Shown: positions 32,720 to 41,194 of the stretch, piece after piece
How positions within the stretch are numbered: position 1 is the stretch's first letter
Layout: each line of letters opens with the position of its first letter
Assembly: GCA_017454855.1 (NCBI GenBank)
Contig: JAFTCE010000166.1
Location: forward strand, 1 to 60,408
Direction: 5' to 3'
From: Desulfovibrio sp.
GTDB taxonomy: Bacteria; Desulfobacterota; Desulfovibrionia; Desulfovibrionales; Desulfovibrionaceae
DNA: 60,408 nucleotides
Translations under genes and position numbers: made by a program
Notes under the pieces: generated by a model
Told to the model about the DNA's origin: nothing
The model's database searches: none
What the model saw: the letters and a program-made list of their open reading frames with translations, nothing else

Positions 32720-33439
32720 ATGAGCAGACCGCCATCCTTGTCGTTCGTCTTCTGCGCCGTGCTGTGTGCGTTCATACTCATTGGCTGCGCTGGACATTCC
32801 GGGCACAAGGGCACAAGATCCGGCAGCAAGCCCTATACGGTGCGCGGCAAGACCTACTATCCGCTTGCGTCTGCCAAGGGCTTTACGGAAGAAGGGCTTG
32901 CCTCCTGGTATGGTCCAGGCTTTCACGGCAAGAAAACGGCCAGTGGCGAGAAATACAACCAATCCGCCATGACGGCGGCCCATAAGCTGCTTCCCCTGGG
33001 GACGAAAGTACGCGTCACGCATCTGGGGAATGGACGTTCCATCATTGTGCGTGTCAATGACCGCGGACCCTTTGTGGAGGATCGCGTCATTGATCTCTCG
33101 CGAGCAGCCGCAGCTCGCCTGAACCTGCTGCGTGCGGGGACGGGCAGGGTGCGCGTGAACAGCCTGGATGTGGACGGCGACGCAGCTGCAGTGCCATCTT
33201 CCGCCGAGCCACACAGACCGTCCTTCTATATCCAGCTGGGTGCCTTCGCCGATAAGGGCAATGCCAATCGGCTTGTGTCTCTGCTCACCCAGGGAGGGCA
33301 CAAGGGCCGTCTATGCTATGGCAGTAATGGCATGTGGAACGTTCAGGTTGGGCCGTGGAAAAATATCGAACATGCCCGCGAAAATCTTGATGCCTTCCGC
33401 ATGCTCTACGCCCATGCCTTTGTCGTGCGTGAAGACTAG
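32720..33439 (+). CDS. rlpA: RlpA septal-ring lipoprotein, lytic transglycosylase-like
   Basis: Start ATG 32720 gives a lipoprotein signal with lipobox LIGC (mature Cys near residue 23). The RlpA double-psi beta-barrel follows (EGLASWYGPGFHGKKTASGE, LPLGTKVRVTHLGNGRSIIVRVNDRGPF, VIDLSRAAAARL) and a C-terminal SPOR domain (SFYIQLGAFADKGNANRL...WNVQVGPW) that binds denuded septal peptidoglycan. RlpA cleaves or organises glycan strands at division. An earlier start inside the preceding gene (32621) lacks a signal peptide. Confidence 0.92.
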   Translation: MSRPPSLSFVFCAVLCAFILIGCAGHSGHKGTRSGSKPYTVRGKTYYPLASAKGFTEEGLASWYGPGFHGKKTASGEKYNQSAMTAAHKLLPLGTKVRVTHLGNGRSIIVRVNDRGPFVEDRVIDLSRAAAARLNLLRAGTGRVRVNSLDVDGDAAAVPSSAEPHRPSFYIQLGAFADKGNANRLVSLLTQGGHKGRLCYGSNGMWNVQVGPWKNIEHARENLDAFRMLYAHAFVVRED

Positions 33440-33610
33440 CGTGGTCAACACCTGTCGTCCGCAAGCCCGTGAAGGAGAAAAAATTCCACTGCCTTTTGTC
33501 ATACGCTCGTAACAACGCACTTTGCAGATTTTCCACGGCCTAAACGCATGTGGAAGGCCGTCAGCAAAGCCGCATATGCAGCAGGGGCAGCACTGTAACC
33601 AGCGGTAATC

Positions 33611-33636
33611 ACGTTGGCTACGTCCGCAGCCAACGT
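33611..33636. repeat. perfect 9-bp inverted repeat between rlpA and nspC
   Basis: ACGTTGGCT and AGCCAACGT flank an 8-base centre, 26 bases beyond the nspC stop. There is no U-tract in either direction, so it could be a weak terminator, a transcript-end stabiliser or a binding site. Confidence 0.4.
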
Positions 33637-33661
33637 GCATCGCCACCTTACTGCCTACGGT

Positions 33662-34879
33662 TCAGGACAGCCGCCGCTTGAAATCCTCATAGCCAAACTC
33701 GCGCAGCAGCCGAAACCTGGGTTCAGGCGTGTCCGATGTCGTGACAGCAATGGACGGCAGGCGTATGCCGTTGAAGGTCGTTGTCTTGACCATGCTGTAG
33801 ATGGCCATGTCCTCAAAGAGCAGACGTTCGCCCACGTGCAGGGCATGGGCAAAGGCATATTCCCCGGCCACGTCGCCGGCTAGGCAACTCTTCCCGGCCA
33901 GGCGGCAGGTCCAGGCTTCCTGGCCGGGCAGGCTGGCAAGCTGTGCGCAGTCCTGGTGCAGGTAGCAGACGCGTGGACGGTAGGGCATTTCCAGGACGTC
34001 CGGCATGTGGCAGGGCACGGCCACGTCCAGAATAGCCACCGGCATATCCGCCTGCACGATGTCCAGGACAGTGGCCACAAGCCAGCCTGCGTCCAGGGCC
34101 ACGGCTTCCCCAGGTTCGAGATAGATTTGCGCCCGGTAGCGGTCGCGCCAGGCCGTCAGACATTGGCAGAGCAGGTCCAGGTCATAGCCGCGTCGGGTAA
34201 TGTGCTGACCGCCGCCCATGTTGATCCATTGACAGTCCACCAGCCAGGGATCGAATTTGCGCGCAACCGCCTGCAACGTGCGTTCAAGGGCATCCGCTCC
34301 CTGTTCGCAGAGCGTGTGAAAGTGCAGCCCGCTGATGCCCTGGATATCCTGCCCATCCAGATCTCGCCGCCGCAGACCAAGCCTGGAACCAGGGGCGCAG
34401 GGATTGTAGATTTCCGGCGCGCCTTCGGAATGCTCAGGATTGACGCGTAGGCCGCAGCGGATCTGCCGTCCAGGACAGCGTCCTTGGTTGGCAGCGGCAA
34501 TGGCCGGCGCAAACATGCGCCACTGGGCCAGGGAATTGAAAACGATGTGATCCGCCAGGGTGAGCAGTTCGGCCATTTCACGCCGGTTCCAGGCAGCGGC
34601 AAAGGCGTGTACTTCGCCGCCAAATTCCTCCCGGGCCAGACGCGCTTCGTCCACGGAGCTGGCACAGCAGCCCCACAAGGGGCCATGCCCCTTTTCTCGC
34701 GAGAGCAGCGGAAACAGCGCCCAGGTCGCAAAGCCCTTGAGGGCCAGCAGGATTTTTGCACCCGTGCGCTCCTGCACAGTGCGCAATACGGCGGCATTGG
34801 CCACAAGCTGGTCTTGATCCAGCACGAAACAGGGTGAGGGAACGATGCCCGTGTCGAATAAAAATTGCTGAACGTGCAT
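33662..34879 (-). CDS. nspC: carboxynorspermidine/carboxyspermidine decarboxylase
   Basis: This 405-residue PLP enzyme of the alanine-racemase-fold decarboxylase group makes norspermidine or spermidine by decarboxylating the carboxy precursor. The PLP Lys lies in LLALKGFATW, with HFHTLCE, NMGGGQHITR, EPGEAVALDAGW and the C-terminal GDVAGEYAF as family marks. The partner carboxy(nor)spermidine dehydrogenase is not in the window. The N-terminus (VPSPCFVLD) fits the family start, yet no ribosome binding site is visible and a terminator-like hairpin lies 14-42 bases before the ATG, which hints at regulated read-through. Confidence 0.92.
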   Translation of the reverse strand: MHVQQFLFDTGIVPSPCFVLDQDQLVANAAVLRTVQERTGAKILLALKGFATWALFPLLSREKGHGPLWGCCASSVDEARLAREEFGGEVHAFAAAWNRREMAELLTLADHIVFNSLAQWRMFAPAIAAANQGRCPGRQIRCGLRVNPEHSEGAPEIYNPCAPGSRLGLRRRDLDGQDIQGISGLHFHTLCEQGADALERTLQAVARKFDPWLVDCQWINMGGGQHITRRGYDLDLLCQCLTAWRDRYRAQIYLEPGEAVALDAGWLVATVLDIVQADMPVAILDVAVPCHMPDVLEMPYRPRVCYLHQDCAQLASLPGQEAWTCRLAGKSCLAGDVAGEYAFAHALHVGERLLFEDMAIYSMVKTTTFNGIRLPSIAVTTSDTPEPRFRLLREFGYEDFKRRLS

Positions 34880-34892
34880 AAGGGGAGGAAAT

Positions 34893-34927
34893 AAAAAATC
34901 CGTAGGAGTGAAATCCTACGGTTTTTT
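34893..34927 (-). terminator. bidirectional terminator hairpin between tRNA-Ser and nspC
   Basis: CCGTAGGA and TCCTACGG form an 8-bp stem with a 6-base loop, flanked by six A on one side and six T on the other, so it can end transcription both ways. On the minus strand it ends the tRNA-Ser transcript about 90 bases past the tRNA. Confidence 0.82.
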
Positions 34928-35016
34928 GCGTTTACACATGTACAGAATGTTGCAAACCAGAAACGATGCCATCCGTCGACTGACTCCGTCATCGAGCGGA
35001 TTGCCCCACCTGAAAA

Positions 35017-35108
35017 TGGCGGAGAGGGTGAGATTCGAACTCACGGAACGCGGTTAACGTTCACACGATTTCCAATCGTGCTCCTTCGACCAGCTCGGAC
35101 ACCTCTCC
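35017..35108 (-). tRNA. tRNA-Ser (anticodon GGA)
   Basis: The minus strand folds as a type II tRNA of 92 bases with encoded CCA. The acceptor GGAGAGG pairs with CCTCTCC, discriminator G. The anticodon arm CACGA-TTGGAAA-TCGTG gives anticodon GGA, a long variable arm follows, and the T arm is GTGAG-TTCGAAT-CTCAC. It reads UCC and UCU codons. Confidence 0.97.
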
Positions 35109-35131
35109 GCATCTTCAAAAAATGTTTATCT

Positions 35132-35159
35132 AGTATAGCTAGGAAACGAAGAAATGCAA
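35132..35159 (-). promoter_or_regulatory. promoter of tRNA-Ser
   Basis: On the minus strand TTGCAT (35159-35154) and TATACT (35137-35132) are 16 bases apart in an AT-rich stretch. The start point is predicted about 15 bases before the mature tRNA end. Confidence 0.65.
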
Positions 35160-35265
35160 GTAAAAATTTGTACCCCGCCCCATCTACTCCCAACGTACTC
35201 CTACGCGACAGATACGCGTTTGCGTCTACAGTGCCAAGCTCTGCGCTCTCCTTCCTGGGAGGGGT

Positions 35266-35439
35266 TCATTCCTGATGGTCTTCCGTGGGTCTGCGTTCTC
35301 CGTGGCTGGGGTGCTTCTTTTTTTTGCCAAGCTGGGCGGAGCGGTAAAAAACCCAGAGTCCAAAAATGGCCATGACCAAGATGCCTATGCCGTTGTAAAG
35401 AACCAGATTGTGCGTATCCACAAGAAATCCTTTGACCAT
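35266..35439 (-). CDS. small single-pass membrane protein downstream of fabI
   Basis: The 57-residue frame from ATG 35439 holds one membrane helix (NGIGILVMAIFGLWVFY) and a very basic, hydrophilic tail (GKKKKHPSHGERRPTEDHQE). The frame extends to a GTG at 35514 inside fabI; neither start has a good ribosome site. Location after fabI on the same strand suggests co-transcription. No family recognised, and it is less certain than its neighbours. Confidence 0.5.
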   Translation of the reverse strand: MVKGFLVDTHNLVLYNGIGILVMAIFGLWVFYRSAQLGKKKKHPSHGERRPTEDHQE

Positions 35440-35482
35440 CCACGAGGGTACGTAATCCGCACGAGCGCAGCATGGCTGGGGT

Positions 35483-36253
35483 TCAGGCCATGACACCCAC
35501 CTGGCTGAAGCCACTATCGGCGTAGATCACCTGGCCTGTCACAGCATGGGCCAAATCCGAAGCCAGGAATGCGGCCACTCCTCCCACGTCAGCCGTCGTA
35601 ACATTGCGGCGCAGAGGAGCATTGCGCTCCACAATACTGGTAATGTCTTTCATGCTGGACACGGCAGAAGCAGCCAAGGTCTTGATCGGGCCTGCGCTGA
35701 TGGCATTGACACGGATGCCCTGCGGTCCGAAATCGTAGGCCAAAAAGCGCACGGAACATTCCAGAGCAGCCTTGGCCACGCCCATAATATTGTAGCCTGG
35801 GATCACCTTGGTCGAACCATAGTAGGTCATGGTCAGCACCGAGGAACCCTCGTGCAGCAGCGGCTCAAAGGCGCGACAGACGCCCGTGAGGGAATAGGCG
35901 GATATGTCCAGGGCCAACCGGAACCCTTCGCGCGAGGTGTCCACAAAGCGACCGCCCAGGTCTTCCCGATTCGCAAAGGCGATGGAGTGAACGAGGATGT
36001 CCAGGTCGCCCCATTTTTCCCGCACCAGGTCAGCGGCCTGCTGAATCTGTGCATCGTCGCTCACGTCGCAATGAAAGGTAAATTCTCCCCCCAGTTCTGC
36101 GCTCAAGGGCTCAACGCGTTTTTTGATGGCCTCGCCCACGTAGTTGAAAGCCAGGCGGGCGCCCTGGGATTTGAATGCATTGGCAATACCAAAGGCGATG
36201 CTTCTATTGTTGGCCAGACCCAAAATAAGCGCTTTTTTCCCTTGCAGCAACAT
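35483..36253 (-). CDS. fabI: enoyl-[acyl-carrier-protein] reductase (NADH)
   Basis: This short-chain reductase catalyses the last step of each fatty-acid elongation cycle. The 256 residues begin MLLQGKKALILGLANNRSIAFGIA, the FabI-type nucleotide site, and contain the Y-x6-K active site (YNIMGVAK) and AGPIKTLAASA. It is the target of triclosan-type inhibitors. GGAGG precedes the ATG. It lies 136 bases downstream of purC, and that gap contains the conserved TTGACG-N13-ATGGCA element, so it may have its own regulated promoter. Confidence 0.96.
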   Translation of the reverse strand: MLLQGKKALILGLANNRSIAFGIANAFKSQGARLAFNYVGEAIKKRVEPLSAELGGEFTFHCDVSDDAQIQQAADLVREKWGDLDILVHSIAFANREDLGGRFVDTSREGFRLALDISAYSLTGVCRAFEPLLHEGSSVLTMTYYGSTKVIPGYNIMGVAKAALECSVRFLAYDFGPQGIRVNAISAGPIKTLAASAVSSMKDITSIVERNAPLRRNVTTADVGGVAAFLASDLAHAVTGQVIYADSGFSQVGVMA

Positions 36254-36368
36254 TGTTCCTCCTCCACATGTGTCTCTGTGTGCAGTTACTCCCCTCTGCC
36301 GGGAGATTCCGACATGGGCAGATGGGAAGCGTACAACCTACCCTGATTGGAAGGTTTTCAAAATAGGT

Positions 36369-36393
36369 TGCCATCGGCTTGGCCGTCCGTCAA
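36369..36393 (-). promoter_or_regulatory. conserved TTGACG-N13-ATGGCA element upstream of fabI
   Basis: On the minus strand TTGACG (36393-36388), 13 bases, then ATGGCA (36374-36369). Of 25 bases, 23 are identical to the element upstream of lepB. It begins within the purC stop codon, 140 bases before the fabI ATG. The TTGACG could serve as a -35 box, but no good -10 follows at 17 bases (CAACCT). Confidence 0.5.
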
Positions 36394-37298
36394 GCGCATT
36401 TTCCCCCAAATCCTGCCTGATTGGCAAGAATGGCGTATGCTTCCTGGTAGCGTGCCGCCGTGTTTGCAATCACATCCGCAGGCAATGTGGGCGGTGGTGG
36501 TTGTTTGTTCCAAGGTTGGCTTTCCAGCCAGTCGCGCAGGTACTGCTTGTCAAAACTGGGCTGACTTTGGCCAGGCTTGTAGGAAGCAGCAGGCCAGAAA
36601 CGTGATGAATCGGGTGTCAAAACCTCGTCGATCAGGTGCAACCTACCGTCGATAAACCCGAATTCAAACTTGGTATCCGCCACGATGATGCCGCGTTCTG
36701 CGGCATATTGGCGCGCTGTTTCGTACATCACAAGGGATGTCTCACGCACCTGGGCGGCGACATCGCGACCGAGCAATTCTTCGGCTCTGGTCAGGCTGAT
36801 GTTTTCATCATGCTGCCCCAACTGCGCCTTGGTGGAAGGCGTGAACAAGGCTGGCTCCAGCCTGTCTGCCTCGTGCAGGCCCTGTGGCAGGGCGTAGCCG
36901 CACAGCGACCCCCGTGCCTGGTAATCCTTCCAACCGGAACCCGTGATGTAGCCGCGCACAATGCACTCCACGGGCAAGGCATTGGCCTTGCGCACGAGTA
37001 CGGCGCGACCATCGAGTTCTTCCTTCCACGGATCCAGGGCTGCGGGAAAGGCTGCGACATCGCTTTCAATGAGATGGTTGGGGATGCGATCGCGCAAATG
37101 GCGCATCCAGAACAGCGTGAGCTGATTCAGGATGACGCCCTTGTAGGGGATGGCTTCGTTCATGACCACGTCAAATGCGGACATGCGATCCGTGGTTACA
37201 ATGAGCAGCGTCTCCTGATCCACATCATAAATGTCGCGTACTTTTCCACGGCCCAGCAAGGGGTAGGCGCTGATATGGGTCTTCGTTACAACCTGCAT
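36390..37298 (-). CDS. purC: phosphoribosylaminoimidazole-succinocarboxamide synthase
   Basis: PurC joins aspartate to CAIR in purine synthesis, using ATP. The 302-residue chain has the family marks GRGKVRDIYDV near the start, VTTDRMSAFDVVM, ALPVECIVRGYITGSGW and ADTKFEFG. It is the longer (SAICAR synthase, about 300 aa) type. It starts 33 bases after hisD on the same strand and shares a transcript with it. Confidence 0.96.
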   Translation of the reverse strand: MQVVTKTHISAYPLLGRGKVRDIYDVDQETLLIVTTDRMSAFDVVMNEAIPYKGVILNQLTLFWMRHLRDRIPNHLIESDVAAFPAALDPWKEELDGRAVLVRKANALPVECIVRGYITGSGWKDYQARGSLCGYALPQGLHEADRLEPALFTPSTKAQLGQHDENISLTRAEELLGRDVAAQVRETSLVMYETARQYAAERGIIVADTKFEFGFIDGRLHLIDEVLTPDSSRFWPAASYKPGQSQPSFDKQYLRDWLESQPWNKQPPPPTLPADVIANTAARYQEAYAILANQAGFGGKCA

Positions 37299-37331
37299 AG
37301 GGACTCCTGCTGCCGTCGCCGCTGTCCAGCC

Positions 37332-38630
37332 TCAAACCCGTGCTTCCACGGAACGGGCATGGGCTTCCAGCCCCTCAAGGCGGGCCAGGGCCGCGATGGA
37401 CTGTCTGTTTTGAAGCAAAAAAGCCTTGGATGTGCCCAAGATGCTTGTTTTTTTACAAAAAGTTTGTACCGAGAGCGCCGAGGAAAAGCGGGCCGTGCCC
37501 AGGGTGGGCAGCACATGGTTGGGCCCGGCAAAATAATCGCCCACGGGTTCGGGGCTGTACTGGCCCAGAAAGATCGCTCCTGCGTTGCGGATAAAAGGCA
37601 GAACATCCCAGGGATCGCGTGTGCAGATTTCCAGATGTTCAGGAGCCACCATGTTGGCCACCGCAATGGACGTCTTGAGGTCAGGCGTGAGGACGATGGC
37701 CCCCCAATCCTTGAGCGCACGGGAGGCGATTTCGGATCTCGGCAAACTGGGGCATTGCCGCTGCACTTCCAGCTGGAGATCATCGGCCAGCCGCCGCGAG
37801 TCGGTAACGCAGATGGCCGAGGCCAAGGGATCGTGTTCGGCCTGTGAGAGCATGTCAGCAGCGAGCCAGGCAGCTTGCGCTGAAGAATCGGCGAGGATCA
37901 GTACTTCGCTGGGACCGGCGACCATGTCAATGCCCACAGTGCCTTGCAGCAAGCGTTTGGCTGTGGCCACATAGATGTTGCCAGGTCCGGCAATGACATC
38001 CACAGCGGCCAGGCTCGGTGTGCCCAGCGCCATGGCCGCCACGGCCCAGGCTCCGCCCACGCGGTACACCTCGTCAATGTCCAGCAGATGCGCGGCAGCC
38101 AGTATATGTGGATTGATGCTGCCATTGCGCCTGGGCGGGGTGCAGACCACAAGACGACGCACACCCGCCATCTGGGCCGGTATGGCCGTCATGAGCAGGC
38201 TGGAGATAAGGGGCGTGTTGCCCCCCTTTCCGCCCGGCACATAGAGTCCAGCGGCATCGACGGGCAGAACCTGCTGGCCCAGGATGCTGCCGTCTGGACG
38301 GGTCAAAAACCAGGATTTCTCGCGCTGGGCCTCGTGAAACGCACGAATATTGGCCGCAGCTTCGGCAATGATCTCCCGGCTCTCCACGCTGACTTGGAAG
38401 GCAGCGCGGGCAATTTCTTGTTCGCTTACCCTTAGGGGCAGGTCAAAGTCAGGACAGTCGAATTGCCGTGTGTAGGCAATAAGCGCATCATCCTTTTGTT
38501 CACGGACGGCTGCAATAATCCTGGTAACGGCATCTTCCACGTCCTTGCCAGGATCGTGGCGCGCCCGAAGCCATTGAGATTGTTCGGGCCATTCTCCAGC
38601 ATGTTGCAGCGTGAGCATGCGGCAGGTCAT
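37332..38630 (-). CDS. hisD: histidinol dehydrogenase
   Basis: HisD oxidises histidinol to histidine in two NAD-linked steps, with one zinc. The 432-residue protein shows YVPGGKGGNTPLISSLLMTAIPAQMAGV, VIAGPGNIYVATAKRLLQG, MVAGPSEVLILAD, SQAEHDPLA and the His-Glu pair in APEHLEI. Start ATG 38630 (AAGGA upstream) is preferred over the longer open frame reaching 38996, which is noncoding-like and overlaps the DUF2442 gene. It is the first gene of hisD-purC. Confidence 0.96.
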   Translation of the reverse strand: MTCRMLTLQHAGEWPEQSQWLRARHDPGKDVEDAVTRIIAAVREQKDDALIAYTRQFDCPDFDLPLRVSEQEIARAAFQVSVESREIIAEAAANIRAFHEAQREKSWFLTRPDGSILGQQVLPVDAAGLYVPGGKGGNTPLISSLLMTAIPAQMAGVRRLVVCTPPRRNGSINPHILAAAHLLDIDEVYRVGGAWAVAAMALGTPSLAAVDVIAGPGNIYVATAKRLLQGTVGIDMVAGPSEVLILADSSAQAAWLAADMLSQAEHDPLASAICVTDSRRLADDLQLEVQRQCPSLPRSEIASRALKDWGAIVLTPDLKTSIAVANMVAPEHLEICTRDPWDVLPFIRNAGAIFLGQYSPEPVGDYFAGPNHVLPTLGTARFSSALSVQTFCKKTSILGTSKAFLLQNRQSIAALARLEGLEAHARSVEARV

Positions 38631-38805
38631 AGGGCAGTCCTTATCGCGAAAAAAGCTCTGTGGGCACATAAGGTTGAGACTGACGGGGTCGGGGTAAGCG
38701 CCGCAAGAGTTCTTCTGATGACGAAACGTAAACCAAGATGGAATGTTTTCCGTACAGGTATGGGAACGGCAAGGGGCTGCTTGCCCCGACAAGGGTTGCG
38801 TAATG

Positions 38806-39153
38806 CTAATCCACGGCTCTGGCAGCCCCCAGTATCTCCTCGATGCCGATGTTTTTGCCAAGTTCCGGCCAGCCCAGGGTGCGCCCCTCATCCATAAGAA
38901 TCCAGTTGTCCTTTTGGGCCTGGGTGGCCTGGGCAAGCACGGGGAACGCCAGCAAGGGAGCAAAAACATGCCTTCCGTCGCTGAAATTGATTTCAAGAGT
39001 TTGTGCGCTGCAATGCACCTGATCTATGCTGGCAACGTGCAGGGTTTCCATATGGAAATCATGACGGTGCAACATTGCGGAAGATGCGGAGGAAGCAGCA
39101 GTAGAGGGAGCAGAAGAAGGAAAAGTAGACGACGTAGGACAGGATGTGGACAT
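38806..39153 (-). CDS. DUF2442-domain protein with Ser-rich N-terminus
   Basis: The C-terminal 70 residues match DUF2442 (LEINFSDGRHVFAPLLAFPVL, then GRTLGWPELGKNIGIEEIL), a small domain often found near toxin-antitoxin or DUF4160 genes; its function is not known. The first 30 residues are almost all Ser, Thr, Ala and Pro, an unusual low-complexity leader. Start ATG 39153 has GGAGTA upstream. A partner DUF4160 gene is not seen here. The 175 bases between this gene and hisD hold only a weak GC hairpin. Confidence 0.75.
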   Translation of the reverse strand: MSTSCPTSSTFPSSAPSTAASSASSAMLHRHDFHMETLHVASIDQVHCSAQTLEINFSDGRHVFAPLLAFPVLAQATQAQKDNWILMDEGRTLGWPELGKNIGIEEILGAARAVD

Positions 39154-39272
39154 GTAGGTACTCCGTTTGCTATATGGCGTTTTTTGTGATGCAGCCTTTT
39201 GCCACTGACTTTGCTTTCTGTCAATCAGGAAACGCCTGTCTGGCCGTATTTTTCCGGGAAGATGAGGGCGCG

Positions 39273-40451
39273 TCACACAGAACGCGTTTTCGTGTTGCGA
39301 ATTGACGTGCCCAGGGATTGAGCCACGGCCCACGCTGCGCGTTCAATATCTTCCAAGGTATGTGCGGCATTGAGGACAAGCCGCAATCGGGCTGCCCCAC
39401 GGGCTACCGTAGGATAGCGGATGCAAGGCGCAAAGACACCATTGCGCAGCAGTCGATCCGCAACTTCTTCTGCCATCGCTTCATCACCGACGGGAATGGG
39501 CACAATGGGCGTAACACCAGGGGCAACGACGCCGTATGCCGCCAAGCTCTGGCGCAAGTGGGCCGTGTTGGCGCGTAGACGCACCAAACGTTCCGGGTGA
39601 TGCAAGATGTAGCGCAGGGCAGCGCAGGCTGCGACCGCCGTTGCTGGCGTCTGTGCCGTGCTGAACACATGCGAACGCGCCGTGTGCCGAAGCATGTCGC
39701 AAACGTCACGCGAGGCGCAGATGGCCCCACCTTCGCAGGGAATGGCCTTACTGAGCGAGGCCATGACTAGGGGTACGTCCGTCTGAGTGAGGCCGAAGTG
39801 TTCTAGGCTGCCACGTCCAGTGTCCCCCAGAACACCTGTTGCGTGGGCGTCATCAACCATGAGTGTCAAACCGTGACTACGGGCCAGTTCGGCAAGTTCC
39901 GGCAGGGGGGCCAGGTCGCCATCCATGCTGAACACGGAATCCGTGACAATAAGACCACTACGCGGTTGGACGGCATGGATTTTGGCTCGCAAATCGTCTA
40001 GGTCGGCGTGAGCGTAGACAACCACCTGCGCTCGCGAGAGGCGGCAGCCGTCGATGATGCTAGCGTGGTTGCGTTCGTCGCTGAAAATGTGGTCTTGGGA
40101 GCAGCACAGGGTGGCCAAGGTACCCACGTTGGCCGCATAACCGCTGGAGAAGCTCAGGGCGGCCTCACTGCCCTTGAAGCGGGCCAGCTCTGCCTCGAGT
40201 TCCACATGCGCACGCAAAGTGCCCGAGACCAGACGGGAACCACTCGCACCCGTGCCCCACTCCTCAAGGGCTTGGGCTGCCGCATGCAGAATTTCAGGCT
40301 CCCTGCCCAGGCCTAGGTAGCTGTTGGAGCAGAACAGGAGTACAGGACGGCCATTGAGCAAAACTTCATGATCCGGCGCGGAGTCTATGACCCGCAGCTG
40401 GCGGTACAAGTGAGCGTCCTTGAGGGCTGTCAGGCGCTCTGCGGCGTCCAT
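39273..40451 (-). CDS. bioF: 8-amino-7-oxononanoate synthase
   Basis: This PLP enzyme condenses pimeloyl-CoA with alanine in biotin synthesis. Visible marks are NSYLGLG, TGASGSRLVSGT, FSSGYAANVGTL, DDAHATGVLGDTGRGS and the PLP Lys in MASLSKAIPCEGG. The start ATG shares its A with the bioW stop (TGATG), so the two are coupled; the frame continuing to 40499 is not needed. Use of pimeloyl-CoA fits with BioW as the source of that substrate. Confidence 0.95.
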   Translation of the reverse strand: MDAAERLTALKDAHLYRQLRVIDSAPDHEVLLNGRPVLLFCSNSYLGLGREPEILHAAAQALEEWGTGASGSRLVSGTLRAHVELEAELARFKGSEAALSFSSGYAANVGTLATLCCSQDHIFSDERNHASIIDGCRLSRAQVVVYAHADLDDLRAKIHAVQPRSGLIVTDSVFSMDGDLAPLPELAELARSHGLTLMVDDAHATGVLGDTGRGSLEHFGLTQTDVPLVMASLSKAIPCEGGAICASRDVCDMLRHTARSHVFSTAQTPATAVAACAALRYILHHPERLVRLRANTAHLRQSLAAYGVVAPGVTPIVPIPVGDEAMAEEVADRLLRNGVFAPCIRYPTVARGAARLRLVLNAAHTLEDIERAAWAVAQSLGTSIRNTKTRSV

Positions 40452-41149
40452 CAGCGCATGTCCACCAGGATAGGACGGCTTTCCAGCCAACGAATGCATG
40501 CACCCACATCTTCTTGCCTGCCACGGTAAAGGAAAATACGTCCCCCCCTAGGGGAATTGGGTTCCTTGATGTGTGGAATGCGTACATAGCCACGTTGGCA
40601 GGAAGCAAAATAGCCAGTGGTATAGTCCGGATCATCGGAGATGCACAGCTCGCCCACAATCCACGGACAATGGGCAACCTTAGAGGCAAGGCAGAGTGCT
40701 TCCAAAGCGTGTTCCTTGCGTTCGGCGCGGGGGCCAGGCCAGTCCATACAGGAAGCGCGTACGCCGCGCTCCTGATCCGGTTCCAGGCGGCGTAGGGTGT
40801 CCGCGTCCAGAAGGATGGCACCGCGCATGGCTGTAACGCCATAAAGTAGGGACAACACTGGGGCGGGTGAAAGTCCAATATGGCGGAGTTCCTCCGCAAG
40901 CCTGCTGCGAGCCTGGTTGGGGTTTTGCGTTTGTGCCACAGTGACGGGCAGGGGGGGGATGGTCTCGACACTTGCTTTAAGAGCTTGCACAGTGAAAATC
41001 AGTTCGTCGGGCGCACCCTTGGGATGGGAGAGGGCGCGTCGGGTCAAGGCCGCTATTGCTTCCACGACGGCGTCCTGTTGCACAAGACGCTCCGCTCCGG
41101 ATATGTGCTGCGACCCCTGCCGAGCACGCATTTTGACGCTGTATGTCAT
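40451..41149 (-). CDS. bioW: 6-carboxyhexanoate-CoA ligase (pimeloyl-CoA synthetase)
   Basis: BioW makes pimeloyl-CoA from pimelate, CoA and ATP. The 232-residue protein has the family start MTYSVKMRARQGSQHISGAERL and the motif GVRASCMDWPG. This replaces the BioC-BioH route. The other biotin genes (bioA, bioD, bioB) are not in the window. No clear ribosome binding site precedes the ATG, and a hairpin lies about 20 bases upstream. Confidence 0.94.
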   Translation of the reverse strand: MTYSVKMRARQGSQHISGAERLVQQDAVVEAIAALTRRALSHPKGAPDELIFTVQALKASVETIPPLPVTVAQTQNPNQARSRLAEELRHIGLSPAPVLSLLYGVTAMRGAILLDADTLRRLEPDQERGVRASCMDWPGPRAERKEHALEALCLASKVAHCPWIVGELCISDDPDYTTGYFASCQRGYVRIPHIKEPNSPRGGRIFLYRGRQEDVGACIRWLESRPILVDMR

Positions 41150-41167
41150 GAGTAAGCGAAAGTGGAG

Positions 41168-41188
41168 CGGGGGCGCGATACGCCCCCG
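41168..41188 (-). terminator. GC-rich hairpin between the 41195 gene and bioW
   Basis: CGGGGGCG and CGCCCCCG form an 8-bp perfect stem with a 5-base loop, 7 bases beyond the upstream gene's stop. There is no clear U-tract. It ends about 20 bases before the bioW ATG, so it may also affect bioW expression. Confidence 0.5.
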
Positions 41189-41194
41189 ACAAGA

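Noticed and set aside
37332..38996. Extended hisD frame of 554 codons starting at 38996
   Set aside because: The first 122 codons overlap the DUF2442 gene and have no HisD similarity; ATG 38630 with AAGGA gives the normal 432-residue enzyme.
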